Shown one piece after another: positions 18,865 to 31,989 of a DNA stretch of 64,000 nucleotides. The first letter of the stretch is position 1. Each line of letters opens with the position of its first letter. Made by a program: the position numbers and the translations under genes. The notes below the pieces were generated by a model, which worked only from the letters and a program-made list of their open reading frames with translations, was not told the DNA's origin and ran no database searches. Source of the DNA: Desulfuribacillus alkaliarsenatis (GTDB lineage: Bacteria > Bacillota > Bacilli > Desulfuribacillales > Desulfuribacillaceae); assembly GCF_001730225.1 (NCBI RefSeq), contig NZ_MIJE01000022.1, positions 62,001-126,000 on the forward strand, in the 5' to 3' direction.

Positions 18865-19881
18865 ATGGAACCAGGTAAAGGACAAGCAAATCTAAATGTA
18901 TCTATTCTGCTAAATGAACTTAAGCAAGCAAATAAAAAAATGGAGGACGTAATTAAGACTATTAATCAGATAGCTTCACAGGCAAATCTCTTATCGTTAA
19001 ACTCCGCGATTGAAGCAGCAAGGGCTGGAGAAGCTGGTAGAGGCTTTTCAGTTGTAGCAAACGAGATTAAACGCTTTGCTGACCAGAGTCTCTCTACGAA
19101 TAAAAGCAGTTATGAACTAATCCATAATATACAGAAAAAGGCTAATGAGGTAATAGCCGTCCGTACAGTAGATGTCGCATATGATACGATTGACAAAATA
19201 GATCGCAATCTATTTGAACGTAACTGTGATGTACAAGCATGGGCAACATTCGATGCAGTTATAAATTCTGTAAAGCATCCAGAAGATAAACAACGGGCAA
19301 CTGATGCGACTAAGTTTATGAAGAACATAGTAGATATTTATGAAGTTTACTATGATATGTTTGTCGTAGACACGAATGGTACAGTAATTGCTGCTGGTGT
19401 GCATCAGCACCTAGTAGGTCGAAGTGTAGCTAATCGAGAGTGGTTTACAGAAACAATGAAAAGAAATGATGTAGTAGTAACAGATATGTATTATTCAGAG
19501 ATGATGCAAGGACATGCAATGAATTACTCGTGTCCAGTAAGAGACGAAAAAGGAAATATATTAGGAGTCTTTACAACGAGATTTAATTGGGAATTCATCT
19601 ATGATATCATAGATACTGTGAAAATTGATGAACGCAGTGAGCTATATGTTATAAATAAGCATGGCAAAGTAATCGCATCGAAAAACCGTAATGAAGTACT
19701 AACAAAAGATTTGAGCAATCTAGAGGCAGTGAAAAAGATTAAATCTGGAGATACGGTTGGTTACACCATTGAAACAGAGTATGGAAAAGGCGAGGTTATC
19801 TATGCCTACTGTTTAACTAAGGGCTATAATGCATATAAAGGATTAGGTTGGTCAGTAATAGTCGGCGAAGTTATAGACTAA
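18865..19881 (+). CDS. Soluble receptor: short MCP signalling tip followed by a Cache domain
   Basis: 338 residues with no membrane segment. Residues 1-90 hold only the tip of a chemoreceptor signalling domain ([28 protein letters not shown] and the return helix). Residues about 110-335 resemble a double Cache (dCache_1) sensor: [30 protein letters not shown] near residue 190, [13 protein letters not shown] near residue 230, GWSVIVGE at the end. Cache domains are normally extracytoplasmic and N-terminal; here the order is reversed and the protein is cytoplasmic. Start ATG has GAGGAGAG upstream. Confidence 0.82.
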   Translation: MEPGKGQANLNVSILLNELKQANKKMEDVIKTINQIASQANLLSLNSAIEAARAGEAGRGFSVVANEIKRFADQSLSTNKSSYELIHNIQKKANEVIAVRTVDVAYDTIDKIDRNLFERNCDVQAWATFDAVINSVKHPEDKQRATDATKFMKNIVDIYEVYYDMFVVDTNGTVIAAGVHQHLVGRSVANREWFTETMKRNDVVVTDMYYSEMMQGHAMNYSCPVRDEKGNILGVFTTRFNWEFIYDIIDTVKIDERSELYVINKHGKVIASKNRNEVLTKDLSNLEAVKKIKSGDTVGYTIETEYGKGEVIYAYCLTKGYNAYKGLGWSVIVGEVID

Positions 19882-19912
19882 GATGAACCATTAAAATGGA
19901 AGGTTGGTTTGA

Positions 19913-22156
19913 TTGAATTTACTAGAGGGTTTGAATCCGGAACAAAAGCAAGCTGTTACAACAATAAATGGCCCATTGTTAATCATGGCGGGGGCAGGTA
20001 GTGGGAAAACTAGGGTGTTAACCCACAGGGTCGCCCATTTAATAGGTAAAGGGGTCGCCCCTTGGAATATCTTGGCTGTGACATTTACGAATAAAGCGGC
20101 AAAGGAAATGAAGGAACGTGTGCAAAACATTGTAGGCTCTAAAGGATATGATGTTTGGGTATCGACATTTCACTCACTATGTGTGCGTATTTTGCGTAAG
20201 GATATTGATAAGATTGGTTATGAGACAGGGTTTACGATATTAGATAGCTCAGATCAGCTAAGTGTCATTAAAGGCATAATGAAAGCAGAGAACCTTGACG
20301 TGAAAAAGTTTGACCCCCGTGGTATCCTTTCATTGATTAGCCAAGGGAAAAACGAACTGCTCACACCAGAAGCCTTCAGTCGTAGGTTTACTGGCTATTT
20401 TGAAAGTATTGCAGCTCAGGTTTATGAGAAATACCAAAAGAAACTGAAAAGTAATAATGCCTTGGATTTTGATGATATTATTATGCTTACGGTTAAACTA
20501 TTTAAAGACAATCCAGAAGTATTGGAGTTTTATCAGCGTAAGTTTGTCTATATCCATATCGACGAGTATCAAGATACAAACAGAGCGCAGTATATTTTAG
20601 TGCAATTATTAGCAGATTATCATAAAAACATTTGTGTCGTAGGGGATTACGACCAGTCAATTTATCGTTTCCGCGGCGCAGATATCCAAAACATTCTGAG
20701 CTTTGAGAAGGATTACCCTGATGCGCAGGTTATCAAGCTGGAGAAGAACTATCGCTCCACAAAGAATATTCTGTTAGCAGCTAACGAAGTAATAAAGCAT
20801 AACACTCAGCGAAAAGAGAAAAACCTTTGGACAGATAATGAGCATGGGGACAAAATCCAGTTCTATCAGGCCTATAGTGAATATGATGAAGCACAATTTA
20901 TTACACAAAAAATTCTCGATAAGGTGAATTCAGGAGCTACATATAAGGATATAGCAATTCTTTATCGTACTAATGCCCAGTCCCGTGTGTTTGAGGAAAT
21001 GTTTATGAAGTCTAACATTCCTTATACAATCGTCGGCGGTTTAAAGTTCTATGATCGTAAAGAGATTAAAGATGTGTTAGGATATTTACGTTTAATTGCA
21101 AACCCTAAAGATGACACAAGTCTCGTGCGTATAATCAATGTACCTAGACGTGGAATTGGGGCAGCGACAATAGATAAAATAGCAGAATATAGCACAGCTA
21201 AGGGCATATCTATGTATGAAGCCTGTCAAGATTTATCTGAAGTAGGGTTATCAGCAAGGGCTGTTTCAAGTGTACAGAGCTTCTTTACCTTAATCAGTAC
21301 TCTACGCTCAATGCAGGAATTTCTACCAGTTACAGAGCTTGTGGAAGAGCTGTTGAAGATGTCAGGCTATCGTAAAGAACTACAAAATGAACGCACCCTA
21401 GAAGCACAGTCGCGTCTTGAAAACATAGACGAGTTCATATCTGTTACGACAGAATTCGAGAAAACAGCAGAAGATAAATCACTAATTGCTTTTCTAACAG
21501 ACTTGGCGCTAATCTCTGATTTAGATAAACTAGAGGATGAAGGTATAGCTAATAGTGATGCAGCTATACAAGGGCAAGTCGTATTAATGACAATGCATAG
21601 CGCGAAAGGATTAGAGTTTCCAATCGTATTCTTAGCTGGCTTAGAAGAAGGTATCTTCCCACATAATCGCTCATTAATGGATGAGACAGAAATGGAAGAA
21701 GAGCGTCGTCTCTGCTACGTTGGAATTACCAGGGCAGAAAGAGAGCTATACATGACCTGTGCGAGCGCACGCATGTTATATGGTAAAACCCAAAACAATA
21801 TGCCGTCACGTTTTCTTGAAGAAATACCAGCAGAGTTTATGGAACGTACGGGCAATACAGTACTCAGAAGTAGTCATACTATCGGAACTAACAATTATTC
21901 CATGGGAACTAGTAGAGCTAATATTAACTCATCAGCTAGCACCGTGCGTAAAGGTGCGCGCAAAATTGAAGTCCAGGGTGCTGACCTAAATGAATCCTGG
22001 AACGCTGGAGATAAGGTTGAGCATAAAGCCTGGGGGATTGGAACGATTGTCTCTACAAAAGGTGAAGGTGACCGTCTTGAGCTTACAATCGCCTTTGATA
22101 AACCAATTGGTTTGAAAAAACTATTAGCAAAGTTTGCCCCAGTTAAAAAGCTTTAG
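19913..22156 (+). CDS. pcrA: ATP-dependent DNA helicase PcrA (UvrD/Rep family)
   Basis: 747 residues, TTG start with GGAAGG upstream. A 3'-5' superfamily 1 helicase for repair and plasmid replication. Motif I is [14 protein letters not shown] near residue 26, motif [13 protein letters not shown] near residue 217, motif [18 protein letters not shown], and later motifs include [17 protein letters not shown] near residue 563 and [12 protein letters not shown]. The C-terminal Tudor-like segment ([15 protein letters not shown]) known to bind RNA polymerase in PcrA is present. It is followed by ppaC and ligA, and the usual pcrA-ligA neighbourhood is kept. Confidence 0.97.
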   Translation: MNLLEGLNPEQKQAVTTINGPLLIMAGAGSGKTRVLTHRVAHLIGKGVAPWNILAVTFTNKAAKEMKERVQNIVGSKGYDVWVSTFHSLCVRILRKDIDKIGYETGFTILDSSDQLSVIKGIMKAENLDVKKFDPRGILSLISQGKNELLTPEAFSRRFTGYFESIAAQVYEKYQKKLKSNNALDFDDIIMLTVKLFKDNPEVLEFYQRKFVYIHIDEYQDTNRAQYILVQLLADYHKNICVVGDYDQSIYRFRGADIQNILSFEKDYPDAQVIKLEKNYRSTKNILLAANEVIKHNTQRKEKNLWTDNEHGDKIQFYQAYSEYDEAQFITQKILDKVNSGATYKDIAILYRTNAQSRVFEEMFMKSNIPYTIVGGLKFYDRKEIKDVLGYLRLIANPKDDTSLVRIINVPRRGIGAATIDKIAEYSTAKGISMYEACQDLSEVGLSARAVSSVQSFFTLISTLRSMQEFLPVTELVEELLKMSGYRKELQNERTLEAQSRLENIDEFISVTTEFEKTAEDKSLIAFLTDLALISDLDKLEDEGIANSDAAIQGQVVLMTMHSAKGLEFPIVFLAGLEEGIFPHNRSLMDETEMEEERRLCYVGITRAERELYMTCASARMLYGKTQNNMPSRFLEEIPAEFMERTGNTVLRSSHTIGTNNYSMGTSRANINSSASTVRKGARKIEVQGADLNESWNAGDKVEHKAWGIGTIVSTKGEGDRLELTIAFDKPIGLKKLLAKFAPVKKL

Positions 22157-22198
22157 TTGCTTATATAGACTACATTTAAAATTTGGAGGTTGAATAAT

Positions 22199-23524
22199 AT
22201 GTCAGAAAAAGTATATGTTTTAGGTCATAAAAATCCAGATACAGATTCGTTTTGTGCAGCTGTATCGTATGCGCGCCTTAAAAATCGTCTCGGCGATGAA
22301 AAAGTAGTAGCAGGCAGATTAGGAGATGCTAGTGCTGAGACTAGCTGGGTCTTCGATTATTGGAAACAAGAGCTACCTGAATTTGTAGCAGACGTAAAAC
22401 TGCGGGCTAAAGACATTATGAATAAGGAAATGCTTGTAGTGGCTAAGCGGGACTCCTTAAAAAGTGTAGGAGAAAAAATTCATAATACGGAAAGTAATCA
22501 TGCCTTTGTTTGTTGTACTGAAGGTAAAGCACAAGGTATTGTAACCCTTGGTGACCTAGGCGCTTTTTGCTTGGAGAAGGTAACGAAAAGTCAGGCTGGA
22601 GAAGATGTTAATGCGAATGAAATCTTAGAGCAGCCAGTTTCAGACTTGATGAGCACACAGATGGTAGCAATTGATGCCGAAGCAGAAATGGATAAGATTA
22701 AATCGGTTGTACTAAACAATCGATTCAGAAGCTTTCCAGTAGTTAATAAAGATAATCAACTGATTGGCTCCATTTCTCGTCAAGAGGTCATTACAGCAAA
22801 ACCTAAGCAAGTCATTTTAGTTGACCACAACGAGAAAAGCCAAGCAGTTTCTGGAATTGATGAGGCTGATGTAATTGAAGTAGTTGACCATCATCGAATT
22901 GGTGATGTGCAGACTATGGGGCCGATATTCTTCTTAGTAGAGCCAGTTGGATGCTCGTGTACAGTTGTTGCAAAGCTGTATAAGATGAATGGCTTAGAGC
23001 CTGAGCCAGAGCAAGCTGGACTAATGTTATCTGCAATTATCTCTGATACTGTATTATTCCGTTCACCAACCTGCACAGATGAGGATGTTAAGGTTGCCGA
23101 AGAATTAGCTGCTATCTGTGGTGTAGACCTACAAGCATACGGAATGGAGCTACTAGGCTCTAGTAGTCCGCTGACTTCGAATACAGCAACGGAAGTACTT
23201 AACACAGATCTAAAGGAATTCTCATTGGGCGGTAAAAGCCTAATGATTGGCCAGGTAATGATGACAGATAACCAAAAATTCCGTGAGCGTAAGCAGGAAT
23301 TATTAGAAGAAATGCAGAAAACACTAAACAATAATGAATTAGATTTCGTTGGATTAATGTGTACAAATATCTTAGAGGAAGCCACATATTTCCTTGCCCT
23401 TGGAGATACAGAAATAGCTGAGAAAGCATTCGGGAAGCCTGTACAAGATGATGAAGTACATTTACCAGGAGTGTTATCTCGTAAAAAGCAGATTGTACCA
23501 CCAATAACTAAAGCCCTTACCTAA
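22199..23524 (+). CDS. ppaC: Manganese-type family II inorganic pyrophosphatase with CBS domains
   Basis: 441 residues from ATG at 22199 (GGAGG upstream). DHH motifs GHKNPDTDSF near residue 8 and VVDHHRIGD near residue 225 are typical of family II pyrophosphatases. Two CBS domains (about residues 70-130 and 145-200) are inserted between the first motifs and the rest, which in this family bind adenine nucleotides to regulate activity. The DRTGG domain often found between the CBS pair is missing, which shortens the insert. Confidence 0.93.
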   Translation: MSEKVYVLGHKNPDTDSFCAAVSYARLKNRLGDEKVVAGRLGDASAETSWVFDYWKQELPEFVADVKLRAKDIMNKEMLVVAKRDSLKSVGEKIHNTESNHAFVCCTEGKAQGIVTLGDLGAFCLEKVTKSQAGEDVNANEILEQPVSDLMSTQMVAIDAEAEMDKIKSVVLNNRFRSFPVVNKDNQLIGSISRQEVITAKPKQVILVDHNEKSQAVSGIDEADVIEVVDHHRIGDVQTMGPIFFLVEPVGCSCTVVAKLYKMNGLEPEPEQAGLMLSAIISDTVLFRSPTCTDEDVKVAEELAAICGVDLQAYGMELLGSSSPLTSNTATEVLNTDLKEFSLGGKSLMIGQVMMTDNQKFRERKQELLEEMQKTLNNNELDFVGLMCTNILEEATYFLALGDTEIAEKAFGKPVQDDEVHLPGVLSRKKQIVPPITKALT

Positions 23525-25606
<2,082 letters not shown>

Positions 25607-25668
25607 AATGAGTAGTAAAAAATAAAAAGCAGGGGAAAATAAACGCACAGCCCAATGGAGGGATTGAT

Positions 25669-26634
25669 GTGGCGTTTATTTTTCCTTTTTTTACGGCATT
25701 TTTAATTACATATTTGCTAGTGCCTATTACCCGTAAAATTGCTTTTCGATACGAGGTTATAGACAAACCGAATCATCGTAAAGTCCACGTTGACCCTATA
25801 CCACTATTAGGTGGTTTAGCCATTTTTATCGGTTTTGGTGTAACGGTGCTATTATTTGTACCACCGTCCATGAAGCTTTTTATCATGTTCTTAGCAGGTT
25901 CAGTCGTACTTTTAATCGGCATGGTAGACGATTGGTCTAAGGCTCATGGCAAAGACTTCCCAGCCCTACCTAAACTGCTCGTACAAATTATGGCTGCTAG
26001 TATTTTAATCTATGGAGGCATTCAAATAACTGGGATACGTGGCTTTGTTTTTGCTGAGCAAACAGCTTGGTATCTGCCACATGGGATAGGAATTTTAATT
26101 ACTATTATCTGGATTGTTGGCATTATGAATATGCTGAATTTTCTAGATGGACTAGACGGTTTAGCAACAGGAATTGCAGCCATATCAGCTATGACGCTGT
26201 TTTTTATCGCATTGATACAAGGTCAGGAGGCCATAGCTATTCTGTGTATTTCCTTACTAGGTACCACCCTTGGGTTCTTAAAATATAACTTTCATCCCGC
26301 TAAAATTTTTATGGGAGATGCTGGTGCCCTGTTTCTTGGCTGCATACTCGCTGCAATTGCTATTGAAGGAGCTTTTAAAGGTGCAACCCTTTTTACATTG
26401 ATTGTACCCTTGCTAATCTTTGGAGTTCCAATATTTGATACAGTTTATGTAATGTTTAGACGCTGGCGTGAAAATCGGCCAATCCATGTAGCGGATAAAG
26501 GGCACGTACATCATAGGCTAATGAAGCTTGGGCTCAACCAGGTACAAGCTGTAACGTTTATATATATCTTAGGAATATGTTTTTCTCTGCTTAGTGTAGT
26601 AATAATTTTACTTTTCCTTATGTATTCGACTTAG
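25669..26634 (+). CDS. Polyprenyl-phosphate GlcNAc-1-phosphate transferase, TagO/WecA type
   Basis: 321 residues, GTG start with GGAGGG upstream, about 10 membrane segments. Conserved sites are DKPNHRKVHVDPIPLLGG near residue 37, NMLNFLDGLDGLATG near residue 155, the FMGDAGALFLG loop near residue 213, and the GHVHHRLMKLGL carbohydrate-recognition loop near residue 275. The family moves sugar-1-phosphate onto undecaprenyl phosphate to start wall teichoic acid or other surface polymers. No polymer cluster is next to it. Confidence 0.92.
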   Translation: MAFIFPFFTAFLITYLLVPITRKIAFRYEVIDKPNHRKVHVDPIPLLGGLAIFIGFGVTVLLFVPPSMKLFIMFLAGSVVLLIGMVDDWSKAHGKDFPALPKLLVQIMAASILIYGGIQITGIRGFVFAEQTAWYLPHGIGILITIIWIVGIMNMLNFLDGLDGLATGIAAISAMTLFFIALIQGQEAIAILCISLLGTTLGFLKYNFHPAKIFMGDAGALFLGCILAAIAIEGAFKGATLFTLIVPLLIFGVPIFDTVYVMFRRWRENRPIHVADKGHVHHRLMKLGLNQVQAVTFIYILGICFSLLSVVIILLFLMYST

Positions 26635-26691
26635 TTACAAAAAAAATCATTTGAAGCTTTATAGTGAATTATGTGCGAGAGGTGGATATTA

Positions 26692-28179
26692 ATGAAGAAA
26701 AAAGTTGTACTAGTATTAGTGGATTCATTACTACCTGGACCACTTGAGCAAGCAATGAATGAAGGAAAGGCACCCAATCTTACAGCAATAGCGAAGTCTG
26801 GGAGCTTTATTAAAGAAGGAGTCACTGTGTTTCCGACCATGTCCTGCTCCATTGATACGTCATTAGTCACAGGTGTATTTCCAGATAAACACAAGATTCC
26901 TGGACTAGTCTGGTATGAAGCAAATGAAAACAGGGTCGTCAACTATGGCAGCTCCTTTGGTACTGTATGGCGTCTAGGATTCAAACAAGTGCTTGAAGAC
27001 ATATTATATAAATTAAATAAGGAGCACATGAGTGCTAAAGTTGAGACGATTTTTGAAAACCTGGAGCGTAAGGGAAGAACGGTAGCAAATATTAATATTG
27101 CAGCTTATCGCGGCAAGCAGAATCACGAGGTTAAACTACCTTTTTTAGTAAATGTTGCAAGCGGTTTTTCGCTAAAAGACCCTGTACGTGGATGTAAAAA
27201 TTTAGCCTTGGGGAAAATCGTTAAACCAAAGCTCTCGAAGCCTTACGAGATGTTAGCACCTACTTCCCTGAGGAAACGTTATGGAATAAACGATGAGTAC
27301 TCGATTGAGATTTTTATAGAGCTAATACGGCAAAACCAATTAGCTGATTTAACACTCATTTATCTTCCAGACCTAGATCAAAAAGTCCACAAGCACGGTA
27401 CGAAAAACATGATTAAGGAAACAGAAAAAATTGATGAAAAAATCGGGAGGTTACTAAAACCTTTAGGCGGAGTAGATAAGGCGTTAGAAGAAACAATTTG
27501 GATTGTAATAAGTGATCATGGACAGACGGATATTGATAGTAATAAGAAAAATGCCTTAATACCATTACAGGATTTATTAAAAAAGTTTAAAATACATAAC
27601 TTCCGTGAAAAAGTAAATTCTTCTGTCGATGACGTCGTAATTTGCAATAATGAGCGTGTTGCTTATATATATCCTTTCAGGTTAAAGAAGGATGATATTA
27701 TTGAAGCGCTTAAACAGGATAGTAAAATAGATTGGATTGCTTATCCTGATGGGAATAAAGTGGTAGTAGAAAAGCGAGAGCAAAAAGATGGCTACTCTGA
27801 TGATCTTAAGCTCATCTATAGTAAAGATGGTGAGTATGTAGATCCTTATAATCAGGAATGGGATATATTTGGCGACATGCGTGCATTGGATCTACATGTT
27901 GTAGGTAAACACTTGACTTATAAAAATTACCCAGATGCTCTGATGCGCCTATACGGTGCGATTTTTGCTCAACGCACTAAGGATGTATTAATTGTTACTG
28001 CAAAGCCAGGACATGAATTTGAATCACAGGGAAGTGCCAGCCATAATGGAGGTGCTAGTCACGGGTCGCTTCATCGTCAGGATTCTGAAATACCTATTAT
28101 TATTGGTGGTACAGATAAAAAACCGAAGTACCCACGGATTGTAGATATGAAAAAGTTTCTAATGGACTTAATGCAATGA
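26692..28179 (+). CDS. Alkaline-phosphatase-superfamily phosphodiesterase/pyrophosphatase
   Basis: 495 residues from ATG at 26692 (GAGGTGG upstream). The N-terminal VVLVLVDSLLPG with a metal Asp, the Thr/Ser nucleophile region FPTMSCSIDTSLVTGVFPDKH near residue 50, the YLPDLDQKVHKHG metal site near residue 230 and VISDHGQTDI near residue 273 mark a type I phosphodiesterase/nucleotide pyrophosphatase. No signal peptide is seen, so it is probably cytoplasmic. The C-terminal PGHEF and SHGSLH supply further metal ligands. Substrate unknown. Confidence 0.85.
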   Translation: MKKKVVLVLVDSLLPGPLEQAMNEGKAPNLTAIAKSGSFIKEGVTVFPTMSCSIDTSLVTGVFPDKHKIPGLVWYEANENRVVNYGSSFGTVWRLGFKQVLEDILYKLNKEHMSAKVETIFENLERKGRTVANINIAAYRGKQNHEVKLPFLVNVASGFSLKDPVRGCKNLALGKIVKPKLSKPYEMLAPTSLRKRYGINDEYSIEIFIELIRQNQLADLTLIYLPDLDQKVHKHGTKNMIKETEKIDEKIGRLLKPLGGVDKALEETIWIVISDHGQTDIDSNKKNALIPLQDLLKKFKIHNFREKVNSSVDDVVICNNERVAYIYPFRLKKDDIIEALKQDSKIDWIAYPDGNKVVVEKREQKDGYSDDLKLIYSKDGEYVDPYNQEWDIFGDMRALDLHVVGKHLTYKNYPDALMRLYGAIFAQRTKDVLIVTAKPGHEFESQGSASHNGGASHGSLHRQDSEIPIIIGGTDKKPKYPRIVDMKKFLMDLMQ

Positions 28180-28181
28180 TT

Positions 28182-28212
28182 AAAGACACTGCCTCGTTGG
28201 CAGTGTCTTTAT
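28182..28212. terminator. Intrinsic terminator between phosphodiesterase and ferredoxin genes
   Basis: AAAGACACTGCC (28182-28193) pairs with GGCAGTGTCTTT (28199-28210) across TCGTT. A/T tracts on both sides allow it to serve the convergent ferredoxin gene too. Confidence 0.88.
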
Positions 28213-28235
28213 AAGTAATACAAGTATTTTAGTTT

Positions 28236-28406
28236 TTATGCAGGGTTTGGAGCGTCAGTTGGGCAAACATCTTGGCAAGCACCACAGTCGATGCAAGTAT
28301 CAGCATCAATTACGTGGATTGAGTCACCTTCAGTAATTGCGTCCACTGGGCAGCTGTCAACACAAGCACCACAGTTAATGCACTCTTCGTTAATTTCGTA
28401 AGCCAT
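28236..28406 (-). CDS. 2[4Fe-4S] ferredoxin
   Basis: 56 residues, ATG at 28406 with AGGAGGAA upstream. Two CxxCxxCxxxCP cluster motifs are complete: [12 protein letters not shown] near residues 9-20 and [12 protein letters not shown] near residues 38-49. This is the classic clostridial-type low-potential electron carrier. It has its own promoter and terminator. Whether it serves the nearby siroheme-type or formate enzymes cannot be told from the sequence. Confidence 0.96.
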   Translation of the reverse strand: MAYEINEECINCGACVDSCPVDAITEGDSIHVIDADTCIDCGACQDVCPTDAPNPA

Positions 28407-28478
28407 ATGTAAGTTCCTCCTCTTTATCTATTTGTTATTTAAGTTATTACTACATAGAGCTTGAAAAGCTTGTATAAA

Positions 28479-28507
28479 ATATAACTGAATCACTAGTAGG
28501 TTGTCAA
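28479..28507 (-). promoter_or_regulatory. Promoter of the ferredoxin gene
   Basis: On the minus strand, TTGACA (28507-28502) and TTATAT (28484-28479) are 17 bases apart, about 75 nt before the ferredoxin start. A consensus -35 and a near-consensus -10. Confidence 0.65.
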
Positions 28508-28646
28508 TCGTTAGTAAAATAGTCAACTTTAGAACAATGAAGCTCTATAAAAGCTAATATAATAGGCTTTTTAAGAGAATGTTGAATTTAAGTTAAAACT
28601 ATGAATAAAAATTTATATTTAAATTTGCACATAACAATAGTTACTT

Positions 28647-28676
28647 TTGCTTTTAAAAACTCCTATATGGTATAAT
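28647..28676 (+). promoter_or_regulatory. gatC: Promoter of the gatCAB operon
   Basis: TTGCTT (28647-28652) and a perfect TATAAT (28671-28676) with 18 bases between, 34 nt upstream of the gatC TTG. The rest of the 300-nt gap between the ferredoxin and gatC is AT-rich with the divergent ferredoxin promoter and nothing else I can identify. Confidence 0.6.
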
Positions 28677-28709
28677 AATCAAATGATTTTACCAATGGAG
28701 GTGGATCCT

Positions 28710-28997
28710 TTGAGTATTACTGTGAAGGATGTTGAGCATGTTGCTAACTTAGCAAGACTTGAGCTGTCAGAAAAAGATAAAGAGTTATTTACAGAGCAGT
28801 TAAATTCGATTCTGGAGTTTGCAGAAAAATTGAATGAACTGGACACAGAGAATGTACCACCAACAAGCCACGTGCTCGATATAAAAAATGTTGTCCGCAA
28901 AGACGAGGTTAAGCAATCATTACCTAGGGAAGAAGCTCTGCGTAATGCACCAAGTCAAGAGGAAGGCCATTTTAAAGTACCAGCTATTATAGAGTAA
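28710..28997 (+). CDS. gatC: Asp/Glu-tRNA amidotransferase subunit C
   Basis: 95 residues from TTG at 28710, preceded by GGAGGTGG; a longer frame has no ribosome site. Typical GatC: DVEHVANLARLELSEKDKE near residue 6, FAEKLNELDTENVPPTSHV near residue 37, and the terminal EEGHFKVPAIIE. It is a structural subunit that wraps the GatA-GatB pair. First gene of gatCAB. Confidence 0.96.
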   Translation: MSITVKDVEHVANLARLELSEKDKELFTEQLNSILEFAEKLNELDTENVPPTSHVLDIKNVVRKDEVKQSLPREEALRNAPSQEEGHFKVPAIIE

Positions 28998-29048
28998 GTT
29001 GGAAACTGGAAAAACTGAGAAAGCTAGAGTTTAAAGGAGGGACAGAAT

Positions 29049-30515
29049 TTGTCTATCATAGAAAAGAGTATTCGTGAAATACATACATTACTACTAAATA
29101 AGGAAACAACGGTGTCAGAGCTTCTTAACACAGCTTGGAGCCGTATAGAAGAGACTGATAATAAGGTGAATGCCTTTGTTACTCTGAATAAGGAAAACGC
29201 ACCACGCCGTGCAGATCAGCTTGAGCAAGAAATTGCAGACATAACAGACGTGGACGACCTTCCTATTTTGGCAGGTATTCCAGGTGGGATTAAGGACAAT
29301 ATCTGCACACAAGGTATGCCGACTACCTGTAGTAGTAAAATCCTTTCAGGCTATAAATCGCCATATAGCGCTACAGTTATGAAGCGACTACATGCTGCAG
29401 GAGCTGTTCCTGTTGGAAAGCTAAACATGGACGAATTTGCCATGGGAAGCTCAACGGAAAACTCATCGGTCCAGCTTACAAAAAACCCATGGAATCTTAA
29501 CTACGTTCCAGGAGGATCTAGTGGTGGTTCAGCGGCGAGTGTAGCGGCTGGACAGGTTGTATTTTCATTAGGCTCAGATACCGGTGGCTCTATTCGACAG
29601 CCTGCAGCCTACTGTGGTGTTGTTGGATTGAAACCTACATATGGATTAGTATCACGTTATGGCTTAGTAGCTTATGCGTCATCATTAGATCAAATAGGAC
29701 CAATTACGAGGAATGTTGAAGATACAGCAGATGTTTTACAGGCAATCGCTGGCTATGATGAGATGGACTCAACCTCAGCGAATGTGCCAATCACTAACTA
29801 TCGAGAGGCACTTACGGGAGACATAAAAGGCTTAAAGATAGCTATTGCTCAAGAGTATATGGGTGAAGGAATTGACTCTCAGGTGCGAGAAGTAATTGAA
29901 CAAGCAGTTAAGCAACTAGTTTCTTTGGGAGCAGAGGTTGAGTACGTGTCGCTGCCACATACAGAATACGCTTTACCTTGCTACTATCTATTAGCATCAG
30001 CTGAAGCATCCTCAAACTTAGCCCGTTACGATGGCGTGAAGTACGGTATCCGTGCTGAAGGTGTTAAGGATTTATTAGATATGTATAAGAAGACTCGTAG
30101 TGAAGGCTTTGGAGATGAAGTTAAGCGCCGTATCATGCTTGGAACATATGCTTTAAGCTCTGGCTACTATGACGCTTATTACCTGAAAGCACAAAAGGTA
30201 CGTACTTTAATAAAGCAGGACTTTGATAATGTGTTTGCTAAATATGATATTATTATCGGGCCAACTGCACCAACTACAGCATTTAAAATTGGTGAAAAAA
30301 CGTCTGACCCATTAACAATGTATCTAAATGATATTTGTACAATTCCAGTTAACCTGGCAGGACTTCCAGCAATCAGCATTCCGTGTGGATTTGTGAACGG
30401 TCTACCTGTTGGATTGCAGATTATTGGTAAAGCCTTTGATGAGTCAACTGTATTAAGAGCGGCACATGCATTTGAACAATCTACAAATTATCATAAACAA
30501 CGCCCAACCCTATAG
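29049..30515 (+). CDS. gatA: Asp/Glu-tRNA amidotransferase subunit A (glutamine amidase)
   Basis: 488 residues, TTG start with AAAGGAGGG upstream. Amidase-signature enzyme that releases ammonia from glutamine for transamidation of Glu-tRNA(Gln). The Lys-Ser-Ser triad is visible: Lys in [12 protein letters not shown] near residue 79, and the two Ser in [14 protein letters not shown] and [12 protein letters not shown] near residues 154-182. C-terminal [19 protein letters not shown] is typical. Its 3' end runs past the distance to gatB by only 22 nt. Confidence 0.97.
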   Translation: MSIIEKSIREIHTLLLNKETTVSELLNTAWSRIEETDNKVNAFVTLNKENAPRRADQLEQEIADITDVDDLPILAGIPGGIKDNICTQGMPTTCSSKILSGYKSPYSATVMKRLHAAGAVPVGKLNMDEFAMGSSTENSSVQLTKNPWNLNYVPGGSSGGSAASVAAGQVVFSLGSDTGGSIRQPAAYCGVVGLKPTYGLVSRYGLVAYASSLDQIGPITRNVEDTADVLQAIAGYDEMDSTSANVPITNYREALTGDIKGLKIAIAQEYMGEGIDSQVREVIEQAVKQLVSLGAEVEYVSLPHTEYALPCYYLLASAEASSNLARYDGVKYGIRAEGVKDLLDMYKKTRSEGFGDEVKRRIMLGTYALSSGYYDAYYLKAQKVRTLIKQDFDNVFAKYDIIIGPTAPTTAFKIGEKTSDPLTMYLNDICTIPVNLAGLPAISIPCGFVNGLPVGLQIIGKAFDESTVLRAAHAFEQSTNYHKQRPTL

Positions 30516-30537
30516 GTATATCCAGGAGGTGAATAAA

Positions 30538-31974
30538 TTGAAATTCGAAACTGTAATTGGACTTGAAGTCCATGTTGAGCTACATACAAAGTCAAAAATC
30601 TTCTGCGGCTGCTCCACAGCATTTGGCGCACCTGCTAACAGTCATACATGCCCAATTTGTTTAGGACATCCAGGAGTTCTACCTGTTTTAAACGAGCAGG
30701 CGTTAAACTATGCAATCAAAGCATCCTTAGCGTTAAACTGCAAAATTAATCAAGAGAGTAAGTTCGACCGTAAAAACTATTTCTACCCAGATCTTCCAAA
30801 GGCTTGGCAAACGTCTCAATATGACAAACCTGTTGGAGAGCACGGATATATTGAGATAGACCTACCAAGTGGTGAAAAGAAACGCATCGGAATCACACGC
30901 GTGCACTTAGAGGAGGACGCTGGTAAATTAGTTCATGCCGAAGATGGCCGAGGCTCCCTGGTTGACTACAATCGGGTTGGTACACCACTGATTGAAATTG
31001 TATCAGAGCCAGATTTGCGTTCGCCAGAAGAAGCTCGTCTATACCTAGAGAAACTAAAAGCAATAATCCAATATTGTGATGTTTCCGACGTAAAAATGGA
31101 AGAAGGCAGCCTACGCTGTGATGCTAATGTTAGTATCCGACCATTCGGTCAGGAGAAGTTCGGCACTCGTGCAGAGCTGAAGAACATGAACAGCTTCCGT
31201 GGCGTACAAAAAGGTCTAGAATACGAAGAAAAACGTCAAGCAGCAGTAATCCTTGACGGCGAAGAAGTCGTACAGGAGACGAGACGCTGGGATGATAGCG
31301 CTGGCAAGACCTTTACTATGAGAAGCAAGGAAGAGGCCCATGATTATCGCTACTTCCCAGAGCCAGACCTAGTTAAGATGGAGATAACAGACGATTGGAT
31401 TGAGCGACTGCGTGCAGAAATCCCAGAGCTACCAGATAAGCGCAAAGAACGCTATATGGCAGACTATGGATTATCTGCCTATGATGCGAGCGTTATTACA
31501 TCATCGAGGGAAGTTGCTGAATTCTTTGATAGCACGATGGAGCATTGTAAGGATGCAAAATCAGCAGCAAACTGGATTCAAGGTGAATTGTTAGGATACC
31601 TAAATGCTAACAACTTAGAGCTTAAGAATATATCGCTGCAGCCAGAGAATCTAGGGAATATGATTGGTCTGATTGAAAAAGGAACCATCAGCACGAAAAT
31701 AGCCAAAACCGTTTTCCAAGAAATGCTCACAAGCAACAAAGACCCTCAGGAAATCGTAAAGGAAAAAGGTCTCGAGCAAATTAGTGACGAGGGAGCAATC
31801 CTTGAGATTGTTAAAAAAGCAATTGCAGACAACCCGAAATCCGTAGAGGATTATAAGGCAGGTAAAGAGCAGGCAGTTGGCTTCTTTGTCGGTCAAGTGA
31901 TGAAGGCAACCCGCGGTAAAGCGAATCCACAGATGGTTAACAAAATGATTGTTGAACAGCTAAAAAGTCTGTAA
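30538..31974 (+). CDS. gatB: Asp/Glu-tRNA amidotransferase subunit B
   Basis: 478 residues from TTG at 30538 with AGGAGGTG upstream. It activates the misacylated tRNA with ATP and transfers ammonia. Signatures: [10 protein letters not shown] at the start, four zinc Cys (CGCSTAFG and CPICLGHPG near residues 22-45), [16 protein letters not shown] near residue 78 and [10 protein letters not shown] near residue 280. The C-terminal YqeY-like tail (about residues 400-478) is intact. Confidence 0.97.
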   Translation: MKFETVIGLEVHVELHTKSKIFCGCSTAFGAPANSHTCPICLGHPGVLPVLNEQALNYAIKASLALNCKINQESKFDRKNYFYPDLPKAWQTSQYDKPVGEHGYIEIDLPSGEKKRIGITRVHLEEDAGKLVHAEDGRGSLVDYNRVGTPLIEIVSEPDLRSPEEARLYLEKLKAIIQYCDVSDVKMEEGSLRCDANVSIRPFGQEKFGTRAELKNMNSFRGVQKGLEYEEKRQAAVILDGEEVVQETRRWDDSAGKTFTMRSKEEAHDYRYFPEPDLVKMEITDDWIERLRAEIPELPDKRKERYMADYGLSAYDASVITSSREVAEFFDSTMEHCKDAKSAANWIQGELLGYLNANNLELKNISLQPENLGNMIGLIEKGTISTKIAKTVFQEMLTSNKDPQEIVKEKGLEQISDEGAILEIVKKAIADNPKSVEDYKAGKEQAVGFFVGQVMKATRGKANPQMVNKMIVEQLKSL

Positions 31975-31989
31975 TAGGCGGTGAAGTAT

